From NCBI GenBank assembly GCA_015064195.1, contig SVSO01000020.1, positions 1 to 22,446 of the forward strand: a stretch of 22,446 nt of DNA, in the 5' to 3' direction. This stretch comes from Oscillospiraceae bacterium. Its GTDB lineage: Bacteria > Bacillota_A > Clostridia > Oscillospirales > CAG-272. Position numbers and translations under genes: made by a program. Positions 6,323 to 13,437 of the stretch are shown in pieces (position 1 is the first letter of the stretch; each line of letters starts with the position of its first letter). The notes below the pieces were generated by a model. That model was not told the origin of the DNA. It searched no databases and saw only the letters and a list, made by a program, of their open reading frames with translations.

Positions 6323-7107
6323 TCTTCAAAAATCGCGTGTTCGCCTTCCATGCGGGCATCGCCGGGACGCAGTGTCCACACGAATCGCCCCGCATGATAC
6401 AGCTCCGCCGCAATGCGGACGGGAATTGCGCGCCGCTCAGCCTTGTCATAGGCGATGAAATCCGGCTTCGCGAGGAAGTTGAATGCCATCAGCGTGAGCA
6501 GGATGTTGAGGAGCGTGGTCTTTTTCTTCGCCTTGCAGACGTTGGTGTACAAAAGGCCGATGTATGCATCCGGCAGACGCTTTTTCATGGCGTGGAGCAG
6601 CATCGGATTGAAGGATTCGATGCAGTACGGGCCATGATAGCGGGACAGAAGCTCCGCCGCACGGTCACACAGCGCCGTATCCATGCTCTCGCCCTTCAAT
6701 TCCACGAGGATCGGCACGCGGCCGTTCACCAGCGAAAGCACCTCCGACAGCTGGGGAATATGCTCCGCCGTGCCATAAAGTCTGAGGTCGAACAGCACCG
6801 CCGCCGTCTGCTCCGACAGCTTCACATTGTATCCCGTCATGCGCAGGAGCGTGGGGTCGTGGAACACCATCACCGCGCCGTCCGAGGACAGCTGAATATC
6901 AAGCTCAATGCCGTATCCCGCTTCGCACGCCGCAGAAAATGCCGCCAGCGAATTCTCCGGCGTTTCCCGGGAATGGAGTCCCCGGTGCGCATAATCGCAG
7001 AGCAGGCGGGTATCCGTGGGAATCCGCGACGCAGGCTTGATGAAATACAGGAAATATGCCGCGATCAAAGCGACAAGGATCACCAGAAAAATTACCAGAA
7101 CTATCAT
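6319..7107 (-). CDS. membrane-anchored glycerophosphodiester phosphodiesterase
   Basis: 262 residues. Residues 1-23 are one hydrophobic helix (MIVLVIFLVILVALIAAYF), followed by a GDPD barrel: HRG at 41-43, PENS at 50-53, ELD at 68-70 and HD at 83-84. These are the metal and catalytic residues of the family (His41, Glu68, Asp70, His83). Further on are VPILVELKG and CIESFNP. It should cleave glycerophosphodiesters to glycerol-3-phosphate and an alcohol, at the membrane. The start codon directly abuts the stop of the MFS gene, with GGAGGA inside that gene's end, so the two are one transcriptional and probably translationally coupled unit. Confidence 0.92.
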   Translation of the reverse strand: MIVLVIFLVILVALIAAYFLYFIKPASRIPTDTRLLCDYAHRGLHSRETPENSLAAFSAACEAGYGIELDIQLSSDGAVMVFHDPTLLRMTGYNVKLSEQTAAVLFDLRLYGTAEHIPQLSEVLSLVNGRVPILVELKGESMDTALCDRAAELLSRYHGPYCIESFNPMLLHAMKKRLPDAYIGLLYTNVCKAKKKTTLLNILLTLMAFNFLAKPDFIAYDKAERRAIPVRIAAELYHAGRFVWTLRPGDARMEGEHAIFEE

Positions 7108-8490
7108 CTATTCCTCCACATCCAGATGCTCTAAAATGCTCTTCTTTTCGATGGGCTTTGCATCGCCGTGACGCACCATCAGCATGGTGACGAATGCGCC
7201 CGCAACGAAGATCGCCGCATAGGGGAACAGGGTCTCCATGCCCACATAGGTGAGGAAAATTCCGCTCACCATGGGCGTGATGATCTGCGCCGCCATGCTG
7301 GCTGTGTAGTAGTAGCCGGTGTATTTGCCCACATCGCCGGCACTTGCCAGCTCAACGGCCATGGGATAGCTGTTGACATTGATGGTCGCCCAGCCGATGC
7401 CCGCCAGCGCAAAGAGAATGTTCATTACGATCGCATTGCTTCCCTCCCGCATGAAGGCGGCGCAGGTGAAGGCGATGCCCAGCATGACGACACCCGCGAG
7501 GATGGTCTTTTTGCGGCCCAGCTTCTGAGAGATGATGCCAACGGGGATGTAGGAGAGGATGGCCGCGCCCTGTGCCACGATGAGGGTCATGTTGAAGTCC
7601 AGCTTGAGCACTTCGCCGGCGTAGACGGAATATTTGCTCGTCACCGCGTTGTAGCCCATGTACCAGAGCACCACCGATGCGAGGATGAAGAAAAGCGACC
7701 GCCGTTCCTCCTTGGTAAGGCCGCGCTTTTCGCTCACCGTCTCCGTCTTCGGCTCATCGGCAAGCGTGTCGTTGATGGCATCCGCCTCCTTCGCCCACGG
7801 CTTTTCTTTGACAGTGAGCATGAAGATCACCAGCGCCGTCAGCATAACCGCCGATGTCACAGCGAAAAATCCGGTGTAGCTCATCAGCGCATTCTCCGGC
7901 TTGCCCGTGCCGAATGCAATGCCCAGCACCAGCACTAAAATGCCGCCGAAGGTGCCCATGAGATTGATCATGGCGTTGGCCTTGGAGCGGAGAGGGCGGG
8001 GCGTCACGTCGGGCATGAGAGCCACTGCCGGTGAGCGGAACAGTGCCATTGCCAGCAGGACGAGGAACAGCAGTGCCATGAAAATGACGAGCGCGGTGGG
8101 ATTTTCCGCCGTCAGGGATGCGGCGACTGCCTGACGCGCCTCGGTATCGGTCATCTCCATTGCCCCTGCAGCCGCCAATGCATTCCGCTGGAGATTGTCG
8201 GCGATGGAAAGTCCGATAAAAATCACCGATGCGGCGATGGTGCCGACGAGGATGAAAGGAGTGCGACGGCCGAGTCTGCCGTTATGCTTGTCCGACAGTG
8301 CGCCGAACAGGGGCAGAAGCACCACGGCAAGGATGTTGTCCAGTGCCATGATCGCGCCCGACCAGAACTGTGATAAACCGAATTTATCAGTGAGGATTTT
8401 GGGGACGATGCTGTCGTAAGCCTGCCAGAATGCCATGATGGCGAAGAAGGCAAAGCCCACCAGCAGTGTCCGTTTGTAGTTGAGCTTCAT
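7108..8490 (-). CDS. MFS transporter (GPH/SLC45-like)
   Basis: About 460 residues from ATG 8490 (MKLNYKRTLLVGFAFFAIMA), which has GGAGGTTTTT upstream. The frame stays open further 5' but crosses the promoter. Twelve hydrophobic segments are evident, with a long charged central loop (KEKPWAKEADAINDTLADEP) between halves. The signature FGALSDKHNGRLGRRTPFI after helix 2 is the MFS loop motif. The N-terminal IVPKILTDKFGLSQFWSGAIM pattern resembles sugar carriers of the SLC45/GPH type. The substrate is not identifiable. Being cotranscribed with a glycerophosphodiesterase, it could serve glycerophosphodiester or sugar uptake, but that is inference. Confidence 0.88.
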   Translation of the reverse strand: MKLNYKRTLLVGFAFFAIMAFWQAYDSIVPKILTDKFGLSQFWSGAIMALDNILAVVLLPLFGALSDKHNGRLGRRTPFILVGTIAASVIFIGLSIADNLQRNALAAAGAMEMTDTEARQAVAASLTAENPTALVIFMALLFLVLLAMALFRSPAVALMPDVTPRPLRSKANAMINLMGTFGGILVLVLGIAFGTGKPENALMSYTGFFAVTSAVMLTALVIFMLTVKEKPWAKEADAINDTLADEPKTETVSEKRGLTKEERRSLFFILASVVLWYMGYNAVTSKYSVYAGEVLKLDFNMTLIVAQGAAILSYIPVGIISQKLGRKKTILAGVVMLGIAFTCAAFMREGSNAIVMNILFALAGIGWATINVNSYPMAVELASAGDVGKYTGYYYTASMAAQIITPMVSGIFLTYVGMETLFPYAAIFVAGAFVTMLMVRHGDAKPIEKKSILEHLDVEE

Positions 8491-8521
8491 AAAAACCTCC
8501 GCGGATTCACATAATACTATC

Positions 8522-8550
8522 ATTATATCATGTTTTGTCTGAATAATCAA
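8522..8550 (-). promoter_or_regulatory. promoter of the MFS-phosphodiesterase operon
   Basis: On the minus strand, TTGATT (8550-8545), 17-base spacer, TATAAT (8527-8522) with an extended TG before the -10. It gives a short leader to the start at 8490. Confidence 0.82.
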
Positions 8551-8594
8551 TAAAAATTTCAAAATTCTTTTGTTTCGTTCGGGAATATTAGCAA

Positions 8595-8623
8595 TTGAAT
8601 GATTCTTCGGTTTATGATATAAT
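8595..8623 (+). promoter_or_regulatory. promoter of the AEC transporter gene
   Basis: TTGAAT (8595-8600), 17-base spacer, TATAAT (8618-8623), with TG at 8615-8616 (extended -10). It is divergent from the MFS promoter; about 45 bases separate the two -35 elements. Confidence 0.82.
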
Positions 8624-8650
8624 ATTAACATACACATTTGGGAGGTTTCT

Positions 8651-9556
8651 ATGTTTATCACTGTCTTTGAGCAGGTGCTCCTGCTCTTCATTTTCGCCAT
8701 CGCCGGTTATACACTGGCAAAAACCGGGCTTGTAAAATCCGAGCATTCCAAAATTTTATCAACACTGCTGGTCTATCTTTTCCTGCCCTGCAACGTCATC
8801 AAAACCTTCAATCAGAACTTCACCATTCCCTATATCACCAAACGCTTTGACCTGATCCTCGTCTCCATCATTCTGCTGGCTGTCCTGATGATCGTCACCG
8901 AGATCATCGTCCGGCTCATCGAAAAGGAAAAATACCGTCAGACTGTCTACCGCTATTCCCTCATCATCCCCAACATCGGCTACATGGGCTGGCCCTTCAT
9001 CGGTGCGCTCTGGGGCGATGAAATGATGCTGTCGGCCATGATCTTCTGCCTGCCGCTCCACATCTATATCTACACCTACGGCTATGCGGCGCTGACCAAG
9101 GGTGGGCTCAATCTGAAGACCCTGCTCAATCCCACAGTTATTTCGCTGGTTGTTGGCATCATCCTCGGCCTCACCGGTATTAAGCTGCCCGAATTCGTTC
9201 TCACCGCCATGGATAAGAGCAGTGCGTGCATGGCACCGGTCAGCATGATCCTCGCCGGCATCGTCATCTCGGAATACAAGCCGAAGGAGATCCTGAAGGA
9301 TTGGCGTGTCTGGCTTGTCACCGCGCTCCGGCTCATCGTGTTCCCCTTCGCCATCGGCCTTGCCGCGCGTCCCTTCGTCAGCACCGAAGTGCTGGCCGTC
9401 GCGGTCGCACTGGCTGCCATGCCCTGCGGACTCAACACTATCGTTTTCCCCCGCCTTGTGGGGGAAGACTGCAAGCCCGGTGCCGCACTGGGACTCATCT
9501 CCAACATCCTTGCCTGCGGAACGATCCCGCTGTGCATTACAGTTTTGTTATCATAA
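8651..9556 (+). CDS. AEC (auxin efflux carrier) family transporter
   Basis: 301 residues, GGGAGG ribosome site. About ten hydrophobic helices fall into two halves. The first half has AGYTLAKTGLVKSEHSKILST and LVYLFLPCNVIKTF, the typical AEC start. The second has MAPVSMILAGIVISEYK, LRLIVFPFAIGL and AAMPCGLNTIVFPRLVGED, the family's second-half signature. Bacterial AEC members move small organic anions such as malate or malonate. The substrate here is unknown. The serine hydrolase follows 18 bases downstream, so both are likely cotranscribed. Confidence 0.9.
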   Translation: MFITVFEQVLLLFIFAIAGYTLAKTGLVKSEHSKILSTLLVYLFLPCNVIKTFNQNFTIPYITKRFDLILVSIILLAVLMIVTEIIVRLIEKEKYRQTVYRYSLIIPNIGYMGWPFIGALWGDEMMLSAMIFCLPLHIYIYTYGYAALTKGGLNLKTLLNPTVISLVVGIILGLTGIKLPEFVLTAMDKSSACMAPVSMILAGIVISEYKPKEILKDWRVWLVTALRLIVFPFAIGLAARPFVSTEVLAVAVALAAMPCGLNTIVFPRLVGEDCKPGAALGLISNILACGTIPLCITVLLS

Positions 9557-9574
9557 AAAACGGAGGTATTCACC

Positions 9575-10653
9575 ATGCTGGAAAAACTCGATTCTCTCCT
9601 CGACAGCTTTGCCGGAATCGGCGTGCCGTCCTTCGACTGCCTTGTGTATCATCACGGAAAGCCCGTTTACCGCCGGATGCACGGCTTCTCGGATTATGAG
9701 AAGCAGACGCCCATCTGCGGCAATGAGCGTTATTTCATCTACTCCTGCTCCAAGCCCATCACCGTTACCGCCGCGCTGACACTTTACGAAAAGAAGCTGT
9801 TCGATCTCGACGACAAGCTGTCCGATTATCTGCCGGAATTTGCCAATATGACCGTGCGCGACGGCGATACCGTGCGCCCGGCCGAGGGTGCCATCACCAT
9901 CCGTCAGCTGTTCACCATGACCGCCGGCTTCACGTACAATCTCGGCTCGGCCAATCTGAAGGATGGCATCGCGGCAACCGGCGGCAAGGCTCTCACCCGC
10001 GAGATGATGAAATATCTGGCAAAAGATCCCCTCGCCTTCGATCCCGGTGCGCGATTTGAATACAGCCTCTGCCACGATGTGCTGGCGGCGCTGGTGGAAG
10101 TGCTCTCCGGCATGAAATTTGGCGATTACGTAAAGAAAAACATCTTCGATCCGCTGGGCATGAAGGATTCCACCTTCTGTCTGCCTGTGTCGGACTACGA
10201 CACCCTCTGCGCCCAGTACCGGTCAATGCGCAGACAGCGGAATTTGAAAACTTCGGACGAAAAAACGGCTATATTCTGGGCGCGGACTATGCCAGCGGCG
10301 GCGCGGGCTGTGTATCCTCGGTGGAGGATTACATCCGATTCCTCGAAGCCCATCGCACCGACGCGATTCTCCGCCCGGAGACCCAGCGGCTCATGACCAC
10401 CAATATGCTGACGGAGGAGCAGGCTGTGACCTACGGACTCAAAGCCAACGGCTACGGCTACGGACTTGGCGTGCGCTGCCCCGTTGACCGCACCCGCGTC
10501 TCCGACTTTGGATGGGGCGGTGCAGCTGCGGCGTTCCTCGTCTGCGACAAGGAAGCGGACGCGACCCTGTATTATGCCCAGCACGTTCTTGGCTCACCCA
10601 ATCAGGACAAGCGCATCCAAATGGCGGCTATCCTGCGCGATGCATTTGTTTAA
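9575..10653 (+). pseudogene. beta-lactamase-fold serine hydrolase with a one-base frameshift
   Basis: Reads MLEKLDSLLDSFAGIGVPSF with a GGAGG ribosome site. The nucleophile motif SCSK is at residues 57-60, and the second catalytic Tyr is probably Y163 (FEYSLCHD). The frame is good to about residue 216 (TLCAQYR). Near 10221-10226 (cggtcaatg) one base is missing, and the protein continues in the other frame: NAQTAEFENFGR, NGYILGADYASGGAG, VEDYIRFLEAHR, GYGLGVRC, SDFGWGGAAAAF, to a stop at 10651-10653. As it stands the first frame ends at 10396 with about 57 wrong residues. Restoring one base gives about 359 residues, normal for class C-like esterases/peptidases (PF00144). It could be a true pseudogene, phase variation or a sequencing error. 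Confidence 0.9.
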
Positions 10654-10658
10654 TGACA

Positions 10659-10694
10659 AGCGAGACTCTACTTTCCGTAGAGTCTCGCTCGTTT
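10659..10694 (+). terminator. terminator after the serine hydrolase
   Basis: AGCGAGACTCTAC (10659-10671), loop TTTCC, GTAGAGTCTCGCT (10677-10689). The 13-base stem is perfect and is followed by CGTTTC, a weak T-run. It sits 5 bases after the hydrolase stop. Confidence 0.78.
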
Positions 10695-10732
10695 CATTCC
10701 GCCATTCCACCAAATATTTCTTCTCAGCGTAG

Positions 10733-10781
10733 GTTTACTTTGTCACAATATTATGATAAAATGAAAGTAGATCAAGTAAAC
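10733..10781. promoter_or_regulatory. inverted repeat flanking the promoter of the sugar operon
   Basis: GTTTACTT (10733-10740) overlaps the -35. Its exact reverse complement AAGTAAAC (10774-10781) lies downstream of the -10, just before the ribosome site. The arms are about 41 bases apart centre to centre, roughly four helical turns. The first gene of the operon has an XRE-type DNA-binding domain, so looping or double-site autorepression is plausible. Confidence 0.55.
10734..10762 (+). promoter_or_regulatory. promoter of the HTH-kinase operon
   Basis: TTTACT (10734-10739), 17-base spacer, TAAAAT (10757-10762) with TG at 10754-10755 (extended -10). CGGAGG follows just before the start codon at 10793. 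Confidence 0.72.
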
Positions 10782-10792
10782 GGAGGATTTCT

Positions 10793-12016
10793 ATGGATAC
10801 CTACACCATTGGCAGCACCATTGCCAAGCTGCGAAAAAAGAGCGGCATGACGCAGCTGTCCCTCGCTGAACAGCTCAATGTCAGCGACAAGGCGGTCAGC
10901 AAGTGGGAGAACGGTCAGGGATACCCTGACATCACCCTGTTTCCCACCATCGCATCCCTGTTCGGCGTCAGCATCGATTATCTGATGACCGGCGAGAAAA
11001 AGAGCATCACCATCGCCGGCAATATGCTGGTGGACATCGTCAAAAACATCGATGATTATCCCAAAGTCGGCACACTGGCCAACATCCACGAGATCGACAA
11101 AGCGGTTGGCGGATGCGCCGCCAATACCCCCATCGATCTTGCCATCATCGACCACAGCGTTCCCATCCATGTGCTGGGCAAGGTGGGCATGGACGAAAAC
11201 GGACGGTACATCATCTCCAAGCTCCAGTCCCACGGCATCAACACCGACGGCATCAGCTACTCCACCTCCATGGGCACCAGCTTCTCCGATGTGATGAGTA
11301 TGCCCACCGGTGAGCGCACCTTCTTCCATCAGAGAGGCGCAAATGCAGAATTCGCCCCCTCCGATATCAATCTTGACAGGCTGGACTGCGAGATTCTGCA
11401 CATCGGCTACATTCTCCTGCTGGACAAATTCGATGCGCCGGATAAGGTTTACGGAACGGTCATGGCCCGCTTTCTCCACGATGCGCAATCCCGCGGCATC
11501 CGCACCTCCATCGATGTTGTCAGCGCCAACACCGATGATTACGACCAAAAGATCATCCCCGCGCTCCGCTACTGCAACTTTGCCATCATGAACGAGATCG
11601 AAGCGACCGCCACATGGAAGCTGCCCGCTCGTCGTGCCAATGGAAAAATCCACCGGGAAAATGTCCGCCTTGCCATGCAGAAAATGGCGGTGGCAGGCGT
11701 CAAGGATAAGATCATTGTCCACGCAAAGGAGATGTCCTTCATCCTCGATGTGGCGACCGGCGAATTCGACGAGGTTCCGTCGCTGAAGATCCCCGCGAAG
11801 GAGATCATGGGAAGCGTTGGAGCCGGCGATGCATTCTGCGCAGGCTGCCTCTACGGACTTTACAACAACTACGCCGACAAACAGATCCTGGAATTCGCAT
11901 CCGCCGCTGCCGCCTGCAACCTTTTTGCGGCGAACTCGGTGGACGGTATGCGCTCCCGCAATGAAATTTTGCAGCTGACCGGAAAATACGGCAGACTGAA
12001 TTTGGAGGAATTATAA
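10793..12016 (+). CDS. XRE-type HTH fused to a PfkB-family sugar kinase
   Basis: 407 residues. Residues about 5-62 are a complete XRE/Cro helix-turn-helix: IAKLRKKSGMTQLSLAEQLN, then VSDKAVSKWENGQGYPDI. After a short junction (YLMTGEKKS), a PfkB kinase runs from ITIAGNMLVDIVKNID at residue 71. It has the substrate-side signature KAVGGCAANT (from 103) and the catalytic GSVGAGDAFCAG at 340-351, with Asp346 as predicted base. Both halves look intact, so the protein may phosphorylate a sugar and sense it to control its own operon, as ROK-type proteins do in a different kinase family. The substrate (fructose, xylulose or similar) is inferred from neighbours. The stop overlaps the next start (TAATG). 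Confidence 0.92.
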   Translation: MDTYTIGSTIAKLRKKSGMTQLSLAEQLNVSDKAVSKWENGQGYPDITLFPTIASLFGVSIDYLMTGEKKSITIAGNMLVDIVKNIDDYPKVGTLANIHEIDKAVGGCAANTPIDLAIIDHSVPIHVLGKVGMDENGRYIISKLQSHGINTDGISYSTSMGTSFSDVMSMPTGERTFFHQRGANAEFAPSDINLDRLDCEILHIGYILLLDKFDAPDKVYGTVMARFLHDAQSRGIRTSIDVVSANTDDYDQKIIPALRYCNFAIMNEIEATATWKLPARRANGKIHRENVRLAMQKMAVAGVKDKIIVHAKEMSFILDVATGEFDEVPSLKIPAKEIMGSVGAGDAFCAGCLYGLYNNYADKQILEFASAAAACNLFAANSVDGMRSRNEILQLTGKYGRLNLEEL

Positions 12017-12552
12017 TGAAACGTGAAATCTATGAAAGACAAGTAAGAGCCGCGCTGGAACTGTATGATAAGGCCGGCATTGTTCTGACCGATGCGGAAA
12101 AAAAGAACATTGAGGTGGTCGATTTTGAGATCGGCATCGTCAACGAAGTGGGGCTCCAGCTGCTGACTTACATCAACACCGAGCGTGTTTGCGCCAAGGA
12201 AATGGTGCTCCTGCCCGGCCAGACCTGCCCCCAGCACAAGCACGTGCCCACAAACGGTATGCCCGGCAAGGAAGAAACCTTCCGCTGCCGCTATGGTAAG
12301 GTTTATCTGTACGTCACCGGCGAGGGCGACAAGGACAAGATCGGTGCGAAAATGCCCAAAACCGACGTGGACGTGTTCCATGAGATCATCCTGAATCCCG
12401 GCGAGCAGTACACCATCTATCCGGAAACGTGGCACTGGTTCCAAGCCGGTGAGGATGGCGCAGTCATCTCGGAATTTTCCACCAGAAGCACCGACGAGAC
12501 AGATGCCTTCATTGATCCCCGTCTGGTACGCAAAGTAAAGATCGAAGACTGA
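12016..12552 (+). CDS. D-lyxose/D-mannose ketol-isomerase (YdaE-like cupin)
   Basis: 178 residues, ribosome site TTTGGAGGA. Single-domain cupin of the D-lyxose isomerase family. Predicted metal ligands are His74 and His76 (CPQHKHVP), Glu87 (GKEETFRC) and His140 (PETWHWFQ), in the expected order and spacing. Characterised members interconvert D-lyxose with D-xylulose and, usually more slowly, D-mannose with D-fructose, using a divalent metal. Length matches the short YdaE-type members. Start overlaps the kinase stop by one base. With a beta-mannosidase in the same operon, mannose-to-fructose conversion is the attractive role; lyxose-to-xylulose is the alternative. Confidence 0.9.
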   Translation: MKREIYERQVRAALELYDKAGIVLTDAEKKNIEVVDFEIGIVNEVGLQLLTYINTERVCAKEMVLLPGQTCPQHKHVPTNGMPGKEETFRCRYGKVYLYVTGEGDKDKIGAKMPKTDVDVFHEIILNPGEQYTIYPETWHWFQAGEDGAVISEFSTRSTDETDAFIDPRLVRKVKIED

Positions 12553-12588
12553 TCACAAAACAGACATATTTTTTAAAGAGGAATTACC

Positions 12589-13413
12589 ATGTTAGTTACC
12601 ATGAACGAAATCCTGCCGAAAGCGCAGGCAGAACACTACGCGGTCGGACTTTTCAATGTGCTCGACACCAGTATGCTTCAGGCGGCCATCGAAGCCGCAG
12701 AGGAAGCAAGATCCCCCATCATCATCGGCACGGCTGAGGTGCTTTGCACACCCGCGGAGATGGAGCTGCTTGCCCCGGCCATGGTGAACGCCGCCAAACG
12801 CGCATCGGTTCCGGTGGCCGTCCATTATGACCACGGCCTCACCTATCAGAGATGCGTGGATGCGCTCCGTCTGGGCTTCTCCAGCATCATGTTCGACGGC
12901 TCTGCCGGCGATCCCGCGGAAAATCTCGCCGCCACCCGCGAAATGGTGAAGATCGCCCATTCCTTCGGATGCTCCGTTGAAGGCGAGATCGGCCACGTGG
13001 GTACCATCGGCGCGGATGAAAGCACCAGCGACAACTACACCACCCCCGAAGAAGCGGTGGATTTCGTGAAAGCCACCGGTGTGGATGCGCTGGCCATCGC
13101 CATCGGCACGGCTCACGGTGCATACAAAACCAAGCCCAAGCTGGACGTGGAGCGTCTGTCCGCAATCCGTGCGGCTCTCGATACGCCGCTGGTGCTTCAC
13201 GGCGGCTCCGGTCTGACCGATGACGATTTCCGCGGCACCATCGCACGGGGCATCACCAAGGTCAACATCTACACCGACCTGTGCAATGCCGCCGAAAAAG
13301 CGACGAATGCCCTCTCCGGCCCCTATTTTGACATCCGCAGACAGATCGTCGATCAGGTCAGACAGGCCATCCTTGGTAAGATGGAGCTGTTCGGATCGGT
13401 CGGCAAAGCATGA
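12589..13413 (+). CDS. class II (zinc) ketose-bisphosphate aldolase
   Basis: 274 residues, ribosome site AAAGAGG. It has the class II pattern: HYDHG at 79-83 (Asp81 catalytic, His82 zinc), VEGEIGHVG, IGTAHGAYK (zinc His), LHGGSGL (zinc His) and KVNIYTDL at the phosphate site. It resembles the FbaA/GatY/KbaY/AgaY group. These cleave fructose- or tagatose-1,6-bisphosphate, and some relatives act on ketose-1-phosphates, giving dihydroxyacetone phosphate. It lies 36 bases after the isomerase and 24 before the mannosidase, so it is in the same operon. The exact substrate cannot be set from sequence by eye. Confidence 0.92.
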   Translation: MLVTMNEILPKAQAEHYAVGLFNVLDTSMLQAAIEAAEEARSPIIIGTAEVLCTPAEMELLAPAMVNAAKRASVPVAVHYDHGLTYQRCVDALRLGFSSIMFDGSAGDPAENLAATREMVKIAHSFGCSVEGEIGHVGTIGADESTSDNYTTPEEAVDFVKATGVDALAIAIGTAHGAYKTKPKLDVERLSAIRAALDTPLVLHGGSGLTDDDFRGTIARGITKVNIYTDLCNAAEKATNALSGPYFDIRRQIVDQVRQAILGKMELFGSVGKA

Positions 13414-13437
13414 CTTTGATTGCAAGGAGGATGCAGC

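Noticed and set aside
8491..8650. A riboswitch or small RNA between the MFS and AEC genes
   Set aside because: The space is filled by two divergent promoters and ribosome sites; no conserved structure was seen.
8491..8700. 5' extension of the MFS gene to 8700
   Set aside because: The extension crosses the MFS promoter and the divergent AEC start; ATG 8490 has a strong ribosome site.
10321..10653. A separate 110-codon gene after the serine hydrolase
   Set aside because: It is the C-terminal part of the hydrolase in another frame: the family sequence continues upstream of its apparent start, to the frameshift near 10224.
10772..11722. A 316-codon antisense frame over the HTH-kinase gene
   Set aside because: Low-complexity His/Asp/Gly-rich translation without motifs; the HTH-PfkB frame explains the region.
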